From NCBI GenBank assembly GCA_019114415.1, contig DXFO01000038.1:1-64000 (forward strand): a stretch of DNA of 64,000 nucleotides, written 5' to 3'. The notes below the pieces were generated by a model that was not told the DNA's origin, searched no databases, and was given only the letters and a program-made list of their open reading frames with translations. The translations under genes and the position numbers were made by a program. This stretch comes from Candidatus Gemmiger faecavium. Its GTDB lineage: Bacteria; Bacillota; Clostridia; Oscillospirales; Ruminococcaceae. Of this stretch, positions 43,241-54,077 are shown piece by piece (position 1 is the stretch's first letter; every line of letters begins with the position of its first letter).

Positions 43241-43810
43241 ATGGCGGAGGCCTTTACCGCCGGTGTAAAGCCCGGCGGCCTTACAAGCGATACCGAGATC
43301 CGGATCCTGCTGTGCTACCTTGTCAAAACCGCTGCGCCGCTCACGCGGGACGCCATGCAGGGGGCACTTTTGCAGGAACAACTGGTAAACTACTTTGAAT
43401 TTGTCAATGCCCTGGATGAACTGCAGGAACAGCAGCTGATCGAATCGACAGAAAATGGTTTTGTGATCACAGAAAAAGGCTCTGTTGTCGCCGATACCCT
43501 GTCCGATGATTTGCCGCGCAGTGTTCGGGAAAGCGCCGTCCGCGCCGTGATCCGTATCCAGAGCTGGGTGCATAAAGCCGCCCAGAACAAAGCCCGCGTA
43601 GAACATAACGGCGACGAATACCGCGTCATCTGTACCATTGAGGACATGGGGCGCGACAGTTTCCAGGTTCAACTCTCCATGCCCGACCAACTGACGGCAG
43701 AGATGGTCAAAAACCGGTTCATTGCCAAAGGCAGCGAAGTATACTCCCAGCTGCTCAACCTGCTGACCCAGCCTTTCCCGGAGGATGCGCCGCCTGAAGC
43801 CGTGCTGTAA
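43241..43810 (+). CDS. DUF4364 family protein
   Basis: A 189-residue protein resembling DUF4364. Its N-terminal half has a winged-helix pattern (EIRILLCYLVKTAAPLTRDAM, then NALDELQEQQLIE), so a DNA-binding role is possible; the C-terminal half is a mixed domain. No effector or target is known. ATG 43241 has the best spacing from GGAAG; ATG 43235 is an alternative. Confidence 0.8.
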   Translation: MAEAFTAGVKPGGLTSDTEIRILLCYLVKTAAPLTRDAMQGALLQEQLVNYFEFVNALDELQEQQLIESTENGFVITEKGSVVADTLSDDLPRSVRESAVRAVIRIQSWVHKAAQNKARVEHNGDEYRVICTIEDMGRDSFQVQLSMPDQLTAEMVKNRFIAKGSEVYSQLLNLLTQPFPEDAPPEAVL

Positions 43811-43835
43811 TCCATTTATAAAACATCAAACATAA

Positions 43836-43875
43836 AAGAGAGGGTTCGCCACATGAGCGTTCCCTCTCTTGTTTT
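43836..43875. terminator. bidirectional terminator between DUF4364 and livF
   Basis: AAGAGAGGG and CCCTCTCTT enclose a 17-base loop, with T-rich tails on both strands. It serves the convergent genes on each side. Confidence 0.75.
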
Positions 43876-43905
43876 ATTGCGATATTTTTTGCCGCCGAGC
43901 GCTTT

Positions 43906-44622
43906 TCAGCAGCCGAGGTAAGCCTTGCGGACCTCGATATTGTTGGCAAGCTCGTAGGCATCGCCTTCCATTTTAATGGTGCCGGTCTCAAGGACATAGG
44001 CACGGTTGGCAATTTCCAGGGCCATCTTGGCGTTCTGTTCCACCAGCAGCACCGTCACGCCGTTGCGGTTAACGTCGCGGATGATCTTAAAGATCTCCTT
44101 GACCAAAAGCGGAGACAAGCCCATGGAGGGTTCATCCAGCAGCAGCATTTTGGGCTTGCACATCAGTGCACGGCCAATGGCCAGCATCTGCTGCTCACCA
44201 CCGGACAGCGTTCCCGCAGGCTGACTGCGGCGCTCTTTCAGGCGAGGCAGCAGCTCATAAACCATATCGAAGTCATTCTGGATGGCTTCTTTGCCGTCCC
44301 GGCGGGTATAAGCGCCCAGCATCAGATTCTGCTGCACCGTCAGGCCGCTGAACACACGACGGCCTTCCGGCACCTGAGAGAGCCCCAGACGGATGATTTT
44401 ATGGGCTTCCATCTTGCTGATGATCTCGCCGCAGTAGGTGATCTCGCCGCTCTTCAGCTTGAGCAGGCCAGAGATGGCATGCATGGTGGTGGTCTTGCCT
44501 GCGCCGTTGGCACCGATCAGTGTGACGATCTCGCCGTCATCGACGTGGAAAGAGACATCACGAATGGCGTGGATCGAGCCGTAAAACACATTGATGTTCT
44601 TGACCGAAAGCATCTCCCCCAT
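43906..44622 (-). CDS. livF: branched-chain amino acid ABC transporter ATPase LivF
   Basis: A 238-residue ABC ATPase with GANGAGKTT, LSGGEQQMLAIGRAL and LLLDEPSMGL. The sequence type (VPEGRRVFSGLTVQQNL) is typical of LivF. It starts at ATG 44622 behind GGAGG, two bases after the livG stop. Together with LivG it powers uptake. Confidence 0.93.
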   Translation of the reverse strand: MGEMLSVKNINVFYGSIHAIRDVSFHVDDGEIVTLIGANGAGKTTTMHAISGLLKLKSGEITYCGEIISKMEAHKIIRLGLSQVPEGRRVFSGLTVQQNLMLGAYTRRDGKEAIQNDFDMVYELLPRLKERRSQPAGTLSGGEQQMLAIGRALMCKPKMLLLDEPSMGLSPLLVKEIFKIIRDVNRNGVTVLLVEQNAKMALEIANRAYVLETGTIKMEGDAYELANNIEVRKAYLGC

Positions 44623-44624
44623 CG

Positions 44625-45386
44625 TCAATCACCTCCCAGATATGCCGCAATGACCTTGGGGTTATTGCGGATGGATTTGCCGTCACCGCGGGCAATCACA
44701 CGGCCATAGTCCAAAACCGTGATTTCCTCGCAGATGCCCATAACAAAGTTCATGTCATGTTCAATGAGCAAAATAGCAATACCGAACTGATCCCGGACAC
44801 TGCGGACCGTCTGCATCAGCTCCTCAGTCTCATTGGGGTTCATACCGGCAGCCGGCTCGTCCAGCAGCAGCAGTTTCGGATTGGTTCCGAGAGCACGGGC
44901 AATCTCCAGCTTTCTCTGCTTGCCGTAAGGCAGCTGAGATGCCTTGAGATTGCACTCGCCATCCAGGTCGAAAATCTGAAGCAGTTTATGTGCCCGGCGG
45001 TTCATCTCGTGTTCCTTTTCCTTAAAGGAAGGCAGACGCAGAATGCCGGTGGCCATGCTGTACCGCACCTGATTGTGCAGTGCGACCTTGACGTTATCCA
45101 GAACGCTCATTTCGCTGAACAGACGGATATTCTGGAACGTACGGGCAATGCCCGCCTTGCTGATGACCTCAGGGCTTTTGCCGGTGATGTCCTTGCCGTC
45201 CAGCACGATATTGCCCTCAGTGGGGCGGTAGACGCCGGTCAGCATATTGAACACTGTGGTTTTGCCTGCGCCGTTGGGGCCGATCAGACCGTACAAATGG
45301 CCTTTTTCAATGGAAAGGTCCAGCTGCGAAACTGCCTGGAGGCCGCCGAAGGCAATGCCCAGGTTGCTAACTTCCAACAAAGCCAT
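44625..45386 (-). CDS. livG: branched-chain amino acid ABC transporter ATPase LivG
   Basis: A 253-residue ABC ATPase. It has GPNGAGKTTVFNMLTG, ARTFQNIRLF and LLLDEPAAGMNPNET, the LivG-type variants. The usual LSGGQ signature is replaced by ASQLPYGKQRK, which is normal for LivG. It starts immediately after livM. Confidence 0.94.
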   Translation of the reverse strand: MALLEVSNLGIAFGGLQAVSQLDLSIEKGHLYGLIGPNGAGKTTVFNMLTGVYRPTEGNIVLDGKDITGKSPEVISKAGIARTFQNIRLFSEMSVLDNVKVALHNQVRYSMATGILRLPSFKEKEHEMNRRAHKLLQIFDLDGECNLKASQLPYGKQRKLEIARALGTNPKLLLLDEPAAGMNPNETEELMQTVRSVRDQFGIAILLIEHDMNFVMGICEEITVLDYGRVIARGDGKSIRNNPKVIAAYLGGD

Positions 45387-46469
45387 TCAGGCCACCTCCT
45401 TCTTTTTGGCGTCCGACTTGCGGAAACCTTTGAAACGTTCCGCAATGCGCTTTCTCCAGGCGATCATCTGCGGGCTCTGGTTAAAGATCATCATGACGAT
45501 CAGGACCACCGCATAGATCAGCATGCGGTAATCATCCAGACCGCGCAGCATCTCGGGCAGAACGGTCAGCAGCGCGGCGGCAATGATGGAACCGCGCAGG
45601 TTGCCCATACCGCCCAGAACCACAAAGACCAGGATTTGGATCGAGGTATTGTAGTCAAACCGGCGTGCAACCAGAGAGGAGTAATTGAGTCCGTAAAGAA
45701 CACCCGCAAGACCGGCAAACACAGCCGAGGTAACAAAGGCCATCAGCTTGTACTTGGTCAGGTTGATGCCAACACTCTGCGCTGCGATCTCGTTGTCACG
45801 GATAGCGGTGATTGCACGGCCGGCACGGGAGTTGATAAGGTTGATGATAACAAACAGGGACAGAAGCACCAGCACAATGCCGATGGTGAACGTCGAGACC
45901 GTCTTGATACGGGTAATGCCCATCGCGCCATTGATGAGCGTGGTTCCGTCCGCTTCCAGTCCCATGGAAGCGGCATCTTTCAAAGAGAAATGGATTCCCT
46001 TTGAGTCATAGCCAAGGTAGCAGGCATTGATGACGTTTTTGATAATTTCACCGAAAGCCAGGGTAACGATGGCCAGATAGTCGCCCGAAAGGCGCAGGAC
46101 CGGGATGCCGATCAGGAAGCCGAACAAGCCGGCCACACATCCGCCCACGATGAATGCCAGCAAAACCGCCAGCCAGGTGGGGGCATTCTGGTTCAGCACC
46201 GTCCAGACCAGAACGCCGGAAAAGGCACCGGCGCTCATAAAGCCGGCATGGCCCAGGCTCAGTTCTCCCAGAAAACCAACCGTCAGGTTCAGGGACACTG
46301 CCAACACCACATAGGCACAGATGGGGACCAGCTGTCCTTCAAAGGAGCTGCTGGTCAGCCCCGCGCCGGAAAGGATCTGGACAACCAGGTAGAACACAAT
46401 GACAATACCATAGGTAATGATTTTGCTCTTGGTGGATTTTTTCATGTTTTTCAATCTTGTCAGCGGCAC
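45387..46469 (-). CDS. livM: branched-chain amino acid ABC permease LivM
   Basis: A 360-residue permease with about nine or ten membrane segments and the LivM pattern LGELSLGHAGFMSAGAF and YLAIVTLAFGEI. GTG 46469 has the best ribosome site (GAGGTG, six bases away); the GTG at 46478 overlaps that site. ATG 46445 is a further possibility. Confidence 0.92.
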   Translation of the reverse strand: MPLTRLKNMKKSTKSKIITYGIVIVFYLVVQILSGAGLTSSSFEGQLVPICAYVVLAVSLNLTVGFLGELSLGHAGFMSAGAFSGVLVWTVLNQNAPTWLAVLLAFIVGGCVAGLFGFLIGIPVLRLSGDYLAIVTLAFGEIIKNVINACYLGYDSKGIHFSLKDAASMGLEADGTTLINGAMGITRIKTVSTFTIGIVLVLLSLFVIINLINSRAGRAITAIRDNEIAAQSVGINLTKYKLMAFVTSAVFAGLAGVLYGLNYSSLVARRFDYNTSIQILVFVVLGGMGNLRGSIIAAALLTVLPEMLRGLDDYRMLIYAVVLIVMMIFNQSPQMIAWRKRIAERFKGFRKSDAKKKEVA

Positions 46470-46479
46470 TGGTATCACC

Positions 46480-47361
46480 TCACACTTTCACGTTGACTTT
46501 CTTGCCGAGCAGGCCGGTGGGTTTCACCAGAAGCACAACGATCAGGACCGCAAAAACGATCGCGTCCGAAAGCTGGGTGGAAATGTACGCCTTGCTCAGG
46601 TTTTCAATGACACCAAGCAGAATGCCGCCGATAAAAGCGCCGGGAATGGAGCCGATTCCGCCAAAAACTGCCGCAACGAAAGCCTTGATACCAGGCATGG
46701 CGCCGGTGGTCGGAGACAGCGACGGATAGGTGGAGCACAGCAGCGCACCGGCCACTGCAGCCAGAGCGGAGCCAATGGCAAAGGTCAGCGAAATTGTCGC
46801 GTTGACATTGACGCCCATGAGCTGTGCTGCACCCCGGTCCTCACTGACCGCCAGCATGGCATGACCGGGAACCGTATGGTTGACAAACAGGGTCAGGAAC
46901 ACCATGATCACGATGCAAACCAGAATGGTCACGATGGTCTCGCCCGAAATCGTCAGCTGCCCGTCAAACAGAGTAACTTTCTGCAGGCCGACGACCGAGG
47001 TGAAGCTCTTGGTGTTTGAGGTCCAGAGCAGCTGCGCCACCTGCTGCAGCAGGTAGCTGACACCAATGGCCGTGATCAGCACCGCCAGCGACGGCGCATC
47101 GCGCAAAGGACGGTAAGCCACGCGCTCAATGACAATGCCCAGGATCAGGCAGACCACCATCGAAAACAGCACCGCCACAATGGGGTTCCAGCCAAAGGAA
47201 CCAAAGGCAAAAAAGATCACGTAGCTGCCGATCATGATGATATCGCCGTGTGCAAAGTTCAGCATTTTGGCAATGCCGTAGACCATTGTGTAGCCCAAGG
47301 CGATCAATGCATACACACTGCCCAGGCTGATCCCACTGATCAGGTAAGACAAAAACTGCAT
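46480..47361 (-). CDS. livH: branched-chain amino acid ABC permease LivH
   Basis: A 293-residue permease with about eight membrane segments and the LivH pattern GSVYALIALGYTMVYGIAKMLNFAHGD. It starts at ATG 47361 behind GAGGTG. It is the first gene after the terminator that follows livK. Confidence 0.93.
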   Translation of the reverse strand: MQFLSYLISGISLGSVYALIALGYTMVYGIAKMLNFAHGDIIMIGSYVIFFAFGSFGWNPIVAVLFSMVVCLILGIVIERVAYRPLRDAPSLAVLITAIGVSYLLQQVAQLLWTSNTKSFTSVVGLQKVTLFDGQLTISGETIVTILVCIVIMVFLTLFVNHTVPGHAMLAVSEDRGAAQLMGVNVNATISLTFAIGSALAAVAGALLCSTYPSLSPTTGAMPGIKAFVAAVFGGIGSIPGAFIGGILLGVIENLSKAYISTQLSDAIVFAVLIVVLLVKPTGLLGKKVNVKV

Positions 47362-47542
47362 TGCGAAACACACCTCACAATTTTCTTTTCCCAACTTCGC
47401 CCCTATGAATTCTTCAAAGGTGCAAACCGAATAGCATTATGGTATCACAAAAAATGCGTCGAAACAATGCAAACACGGCAAAAATGGCCGTTTCGCAGCA
47501 GATTATTGTCTGTTTTTCTCGAAAAAGCACTGTTTGCCACGC

Positions 47543-47591
47543 AAAAAAAACAAAAGGGGGCTGCCGAAACAGCGTTCGGTCAGCCCCCTTT
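47543..47591 (-). terminator. terminator between livK and livH
   Basis: On the minus strand, AAAGGGGGCTG / CAGCCCCCTTT with an inner CCGAA/TTCGG extension is followed by a run of eight T. It would end most livK transcripts and let some read through to livHMGF, giving an excess of binding protein. Confidence 0.85.
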
Positions 47592-47618
47592 GGCATGCAG
47601 AATCTGGGTCAGATCAAA

Positions 47619-48818
47619 TTAGTCGGCCAGAACATAAGCGCCGGACTCGATGATGTAGACCTTCGGCTCCTTGGAGATCATGCCGTTCTCGTCCCAGGTC
47701 TGACCCTCGCCGGTGGTGCCGTTAAAGGTCATGGAGGTGAACGCAGTGGTCAGAGCATCGCACATCTCGCTGGAAGACATATCCGGAGAGATTGCGCCGT
47801 CCTGCAGAGCCTGGTAGATGGCGTAAACGCAGTCGTAAGCGTCCGCAGCGAACTGGTTGGGAGTCTCGTCGTTGTAAGCAGCCTTGTAAGCGCTGACAAA
47901 GGTAGTGGTGGTCTCGTCATCGCCGAAAGCGGAGAACGGGCACAGCATCATCAGGCCGTCAGCCAGGCTGGTGTCGAAGCCTTCAACACCCAGGATGCCG
48001 TCCATGCCGTCACAGCCGAAGAAGGTCGGCTCGTAGCCGATGCGGTCGGCAGCGATCAGGACCTGGCTGGCCTCGTTATAGTAGATGGGCAGGAAGACCA
48101 GATCAGCGCCGGCCTCCTGGCACTTGGTGACCTGGGTGGACAGGTCGCTCTTGTTGTCGGCGGTAAAGGAAGCATCGCTGACAACAATGTTCAGCCCCAG
48201 CTCCTGAGCCTGAGCCATAAACGCGGTGTAGATACCGGTGGAGTACGGATCGGAAGAGTCGTAGATGATACCGATCTTGGTGCCCAGGTTGTTATCGGCA
48301 ATGTAGTTGGCAGAAACAACGCCCTGGTTGGGGTCGGTGAAGCACATCTGGAAGATGTTGCTGCCGGTCAGAGCCACGTCCTCCGCGGAAGCGGAAGGAG
48401 TCAGCATGAACATATTATCATTGACGCACTCGGAGGCAACGTTCAGGCTGGGGTCGCTGGTGACAGGGCCGACCAAGACCTGCATGCCCCAGTCCTTCAG
48501 GGCATTGTAGGCGTTGAGAGCGGTCTCGGGATCGCTCTCGTCGTCCTCAAACTTCAGTTCAAAGACCGTGTAGCCGGCAGCGGCGTTGATCTCGTCAACA
48601 GCCAGCTGCTCACCGTTCTTGACAGCATTGCCGTACTGGGCGTTGCCGCCGGTGGTGGGGCCGATGCCGCCAAGCTTAATGGTAGCCTGGGAAGCGCCCT
48701 CAGACGTGGAAGCCTGAGAATCCTGTGCGGAAGAAGTGTCCGACGAATTGTTGCCGGAACAGGCAGCGAGGCTCAGCGCCATAACAGCTGCCAGCATACC
48801 ACTGACAAACTTTTTCAT
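47619..48818 (-). CDS. livK: branched-chain amino acid ABC transporter substrate-binding lipoprotein
   Basis: A 399-residue type I periplasmic-binding protein. It has a lipoprotein signal ending LAAC (Cys20), a Ser/Thr-rich linker (about 21-45), and the two-lobe ligand domain (IKLGGIGPTTGGNAQYG). It would be anchored on the outer face of the membrane. The ligand is probably Leu/Ile/Val, but this family also binds other amino acids and amides. Confidence 0.9.
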   Translation of the reverse strand: MKKFVSGMLAAVMALSLAACSGNNSSDTSSAQDSQASTSEGASQATIKLGGIGPTTGGNAQYGNAVKNGEQLAVDEINAAAGYTVFELKFEDDESDPETALNAYNALKDWGMQVLVGPVTSDPSLNVASECVNDNMFMLTPSASAEDVALTGSNIFQMCFTDPNQGVVSANYIADNNLGTKIGIIYDSSDPYSTGIYTAFMAQAQELGLNIVVSDASFTADNKSDLSTQVTKCQEAGADLVFLPIYYNEASQVLIAADRIGYEPTFFGCDGMDGILGVEGFDTSLADGLMMLCPFSAFGDDETTTTFVSAYKAAYNDETPNQFAADAYDCVYAIYQALQDGAISPDMSSSEMCDALTTAFTSMTFNGTTGEGQTWDENGMISKEPKVYIIESGAYVLAD

Positions 48819-48854
48819 GTTATATCCCTCCTAGATCTTTACAGCGTACCCTCC

Positions 48855-48873
48855 TTTTTGACGATGTCAAAAA
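48855..48873. promoter_or_regulatory. palindrome in the livK leader
   Basis: TTTTTGAC-GAT-GTCAAAAA, a perfect 8-bp dyad about 35 bases before the livK start and downstream of its promoter. It could be an operator or a short leader hairpin. It also contains TTGACA on the minus strand. Confidence 0.45.
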
Positions 48874-48907
48874 AGAAAATGCACAAATACACTGTAATAT
48901 GCTCATT

Positions 48908-48936
48908 ATTATACCGCCGTCCCCAAGGGACTTCAA
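48908..48936 (-). promoter_or_regulatory. promoter of livK
   Basis: Reading the minus strand: TTGAAG, a 17-base spacer and a perfect TATAAT, giving a leader of about 80 bases. Confidence 0.75.
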
Positions 48937-49056
48937 TACATCAAATCGCCATAGTTTGTTTACGATTTATTCATCTTTGTGGACATTTTACATAAATATT
49001 AGTTACAAAACAATATCAGTTTGTCAAAACGCAGAGACCGTCTTTCAAAATAGGGA

Positions 49057-49085
49057 TTGCAAATATTGGCGGTTTTTGGCATAAT
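49057..49085 (+). promoter_or_regulatory. promoter of xpt
   Basis: TTGCAA, a 17-base spacer and CATAAT. The leader that follows (about 70 bases) has a small GGCCT/AGGCC hairpin. I see no guanine riboswitch. Confidence 0.6.
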
Positions 49086-49161
49086 AAAGGTTAAATCTTA
49101 TCGCCGCGGTGTGCGGCTAAAAGGACACAAGGCCTTTTGCGACAGGCCGAAAGGGGTTATC

Positions 49162-49737
49162 ATGAAACTGCTGGAAGAGCGCATCCTGCGCGAGGGTCAG
49201 GTGCGACCCGGAAACGTACTGAAAGTCGATTGTTTTTTGAACCACCAGCTTGATGTTGCGCTTTTGGATCAAATCGGTCAGGAATTTTACCGGATCTTTG
49301 GCCAGGATGGAATCACTAAAATTCTGACCATTGAAGCTTCCGGCATTGCGATCGCCTGCATGACGGCCCGCCATTTCGGTGTTCCCGTTGTCTTTGCCAA
49401 GAAGGCCAAAAGTAAAAATATTGACGGCGAAGTCTACACCTCCGTTGTGCATTCTTATACATATGGCAAAGACTATGACATCACTCTGGCCAAAAAATTC
49501 CTTACGCCCGAGGACAAGGTCCTGATCGTGGATGACTTTCTGGCCAACGGCAAAGCCATGCGCGGCCTTCTGGATGTTTGCAGCCAGGCGGGCGTGACCG
49601 TGGGCGGTATCGGCATCTGCATCGAAAAGGGCTTCCAGTCCGGCGGTGCTGAGCTGCGTGCGGCCGGCTACAAACTGGCCAGCCTTGCCATTGTGGATCA
49701 CATGGATGACACTTCCCTCACCTTCCGACAGCAATAA
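49162..49737 (+). CDS. xpt: xanthine phosphoribosyltransferase
   Basis: A 191-residue type I PRTase that salvages xanthine to XMP. It has the long N-terminal [20 protein letters not shown] typical of Xpt, the PRPP loop [14 protein letters not shown], and [11 protein letters not shown] 49162 behind GAAAGGGG is used; the ORF-track start lies in the promoter. GuaB, which makes the same product from IMP, is also in the window. Confidence 0.93.
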   Translation: MKLLEERILREGQVRPGNVLKVDCFLNHQLDVALLDQIGQEFYRIFGQDGITKILTIEASGIAIACMTARHFGVPVVFAKKAKSKNIDGEVYTSVVHSYTYGKDYDITLAKKFLTPEDKVLIVDDFLANGKAMRGLLDVCSQAGVTVGGIGICIEKGFQSGGAELRAAGYKLASLAIVDHMDDTSLTFRQQ

Positions 49738-49779
49738 AATCATGCGGCGTGTTTTATCGCTGTGTCCGGACGTCCAAAC

Positions 49780-49808
49780 TTGCACAAAGACGATGTCTAG
49801 TGTAAAAT
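49780..49808 (+). promoter_or_regulatory. promoter of glnS
   Basis: TTGCAC, a 17-base spacer and TAAAAT, 40 bases before the glnS start. Confidence 0.7.
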
Positions 49809-49848
49809 GAATTATTCCTTTTATAAAAATGGATTGTGGAGTGGAATT

Positions 49849-51510
<1,662 letters not shown>

Positions 51511-51525
51511 TGCAATCGTAAAATC

Positions 51526-51575
51526 AAAGAGCCCGCTTCTTCATTCGCCGATCGAATGAGAAGCGGGCTCTTTTT
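51526..51575. terminator. bidirectional terminator between glnS and the MATE gene
   Basis: A very long perfect stem (AAAGAGCCCGCTTCT... with its complement; 20 bp or more) with A-rich and T-rich flanks. It serves both convergent genes. Confidence 0.93.
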
Positions 51576-51595
51576 ATTCTTTCTTTTTCGATTGT

Positions 51596-52975
51596 TCAGG
51601 ACATCTGTGCCGCAGCCTGCTGCGCCGCAATCCGGCGCTTGAGCCAGCCGCCGGCAAAATAATACCCGATAAAACACAGCGAAGCCGGAATCCAGGAAAT
51701 CGGGTAGCTGCACTCCACCATCCATACAGCCGGATGCATGGGGACGATCACCAACAGCCATACCAGACGCAGCCCGCAGACCAGGAAGCAGGTTATGACA
51801 GTGGGGACCGTCACATCTCCGCAACCGCGCAACGTTCCGGAAAGGATCTCGATACAGATATAGGTGATGTACATGGGCGCCAGAACATGGAGCATCTCAA
51901 CACCCTGCTGCAGAACGGCTTCGTCCGGAGTAAAAACCCGGAACAGCGGCTCCGCCGCCAGATAAAGTGCCAGACTGAGACAAACGGTAATCCCTGCCGT
52001 GATTCCAAGACAGATAGACGTTCCCTTTTTCACGCGGTCATACAGACCTGCGCCAAAATTCTGTCCCGCAAAAGTCGTGACCGAAATACCGAGAGAGTTG
52101 ACGGTCATCCAGAACAGGAAATCGATTTTGCCGTACACGCCCCACGCCGCGACTGCCGTCGTGCCGAATCCATTGATGCTGCTTTGGATCATGATATTGC
52201 TCACACTGTACAGTGCACTCTGCGCCGCCGTGGGCAGGCCGATTCGACAGATATCTGCCAGAGCGGCAGGTTCCATGCGCAGCTGTTTCCAGTCCAGATG
52301 CCAGGGCATCTCCGGCGCGCCGGTCAGGCAACGCAGCGTCAGCACTGCACTGGCAATCTGACTCAAAACCGTGGCTATGGAGGCGCCGGCGACTCCCCAG
52401 CCCAGCCCTGCAACAAATACCAGGTCGAACACGATATTGACGATGGATGCAATGATCAGGAAATACAGCGGACGCTTGGAGTCTCCCACCGCACGCAGGA
52501 TGCTGGTACCCATGTTATAGAGCATCTGCGGCACCATACCCAAGAAGTAGATCCGCAGGTACAGGACCGCATCGTCCAGAACATCGGCGGGGGTGTTCAT
52601 CCAGGAAAGCGCCGCCCTTGCTCCCGCAATCCCCAGCACCATCAGCAGCACACCGCCCGCAATGGCCAACGCAATGGATGTGTGCACCTGAAGGGAAATC
52701 CTGCGGGTATCTCTGGCGCCGAAACTCTGGGCCACCACAACACTGGCGCCGCTGCACAATCCGGTAAAAATACCGATCAGAAGCTGTGTCAGCGCTCCGG
52801 TAGCGCCGACCGCGGCCAGCGCCTGTGTTCCCACATAGTTGCCGACAATCAGAGTGTCGGCCGTATTATACAACTGCTGAAAAAAGGTTCCGAACCAGAC
52901 CGGCAGGAAAAACAAGATCAACTGAGTGGGGATGTTCCCCGTCAAAATATCCCCCTGGCGAAACGCCCGCCGCAT
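51596..52975 (-). CDS. MATE family efflux transporter
   Basis: A 459-residue protein with twelve predicted membrane segments and MATE features (TGNIPTQLILFFLPVWFGTFFQQLYNTADTLIVG). It would export a cationic drug or metabolite with Na+ or H+; the substrate is unknown. ATG 52975 is preferred, since AAGGAGG directly abuts the ATG at 52984. Confidence 0.92.
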   Translation of the reverse strand: MRRAFRQGDILTGNIPTQLILFFLPVWFGTFFQQLYNTADTLIVGNYVGTQALAAVGATGALTQLLIGIFTGLCSGASVVVAQSFGARDTRRISLQVHTSIALAIAGGVLLMVLGIAGARAALSWMNTPADVLDDAVLYLRIYFLGMVPQMLYNMGTSILRAVGDSKRPLYFLIIASIVNIVFDLVFVAGLGWGVAGASIATVLSQIASAVLTLRCLTGAPEMPWHLDWKQLRMEPAALADICRIGLPTAAQSALYSVSNIMIQSSINGFGTTAVAAWGVYGKIDFLFWMTVNSLGISVTTFAGQNFGAGLYDRVKKGTSICLGITAGITVCLSLALYLAAEPLFRVFTPDEAVLQQGVEMLHVLAPMYITYICIEILSGTLRGCGDVTVPTVITCFLVCGLRLVWLLVIVPMHPAVWMVECSYPISWIPASLCFIGYYFAGGWLKRRIAAQQAAAQMS

Positions 52976-53031
52976 AAAAAGCATCCTCCTTTTCTTCCCG
53001 TCCCCGCGCTTTGCGACCCGCGCGGATTCAC

Positions 53032-53059
53032 TTGCCTAGCGGCTATTTTATGCTATAAT
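53032..53059 (+). promoter_or_regulatory. promoter of the LRR-VWA-MoxR operon
   Basis: TTGCCT, a 16-base spacer and TATAAT, with the extended -10 TGC in front. Confidence 0.75.
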
Positions 53060-53084
53060 GGCAGTATTGTAAAGGGGGCCGACA

Positions 53085-54041
53085 ATGAATTTTTCTCTTG
53101 GCTGTTTGTGGCAGCCCTGCCGTGACGGAGCAAGGCTGCTGAAAGTCTATGGGGACACCCCGTGCCCCGTCGTCCCCGGGCAAATCGAAGGCCTTCCCGT
53201 TATTGAGATCGGCCCTTACTGCTTTGCGGAAAAAGAACCGCAGGCGGGGCAGTTTTCCCTGCCGGATGGCATGTCCAAAGACGCACTCCATTGCATCTGC
53301 GGTAATTTTGTGGAGGAGATCACCCTCCCCGACAGCGTGACCGTGCTGGACAGCGCCGCGTTCTATAACTGCCGCAGTCTGCGGCGGCTGGAACTTGGCC
53401 CCAAATGTGAGTCACTGGGCAGTGATATGTTCACAAATTGCCGCAGTCTTGCCTGCCTTTCGCTGCGCTGCTCCCCTGCTTCCCCTTCCGGGCTCAAAAA
53501 GCTGATCGGCAGCATCAGCGCGGACATCTCCGTGGAATTCATCGAAAACCGGCAGACGCAAGCCCGCCTGTTTTTCCCGGAATACTTTGAATATCTGGAC
53601 GAAAACACTCCCGCGCATATTTTCAATCATAGCATCGAAGGAGAAGGCTACCGCTATCGCCAGTGCTTTGACGGTGCAGTCTTTCATGCGGCTGAATATG
53701 ACGCGGTTTTTGCGCAGGCCTGTGTTGGAGAACCCGCCGAGAAGCTTTGCCGCATCGCCTTGGAACGCCTCCGTTATCCTTATGCCCTCTCGGAAGATGC
53801 CAAAGAAGCGTATCTTTCGTATCTGCGCAGTCACACGGACACGCTGGTCTCTCCATATATCAATACCCGGGATCTGGACGCGCTGAGATTTATCAGCCGC
53901 CTGGATGTTTTGGATCATGCCGCCCGTGCGGCAGCCGCCGAAGCCTGCGGGCGGGTAGGTTTTGGCGCCGGAGCCGCTCTGTTTTTGAGCAGCGGAACTG
54001 CCAAACGTGCAGCAAAGCAATACAGTTTTGATGACCTTTGA
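53085..54041 (+). CDS. leucine-rich repeat protein (BspA-like), first gene of the MoxR operon
   Basis: A 318-residue protein. Residues about 20-150 hold two or three BspA-type leucine-rich repeats (VEEITLPDSVTVLDSAAFYNCRSLRRLEL). The rest is helical and unlike any family I can name. No signal peptide or cell-wall anchor is present, so it is probably cytoplasmic, unlike many BspA-type proteins. It is followed after 36 bases by the VWA-like gene. Confidence 0.72.
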   Translation: MNFSLGCLWQPCRDGARLLKVYGDTPCPVVPGQIEGLPVIEIGPYCFAEKEPQAGQFSLPDGMSKDALHCICGNFVEEITLPDSVTVLDSAAFYNCRSLRRLELGPKCESLGSDMFTNCRSLACLSLRCSPASPSGLKKLIGSISADISVEFIENRQTQARLFFPEYFEYLDENTPAHIFNHSIEGEGYRYRQCFDGAVFHAAEYDAVFAQACVGEPAEKLCRIALERLRYPYALSEDAKEAYLSYLRSHTDTLVSPYINTRDLDALRFISRLDVLDHAARAAAAEACGRVGFGAGAALFLSSGTAKRAAKQYSFDDL

Positions 54042-54077
54042 TGGTCCGGGAATTCAAAAAGGAAGGAGGAATCACCT

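Noticed and set aside
47439-48995. 518-aa plus ORF over livK
   Set aside because: Antisense of the lipoprotein gene; crosses a terminator and a promoter.
49086-49161. Guanine riboswitch upstream of xpt
   Set aside because: xpt is often under such control, but the conserved loop and junction bases of the purine aptamer are not seen in the short leader.
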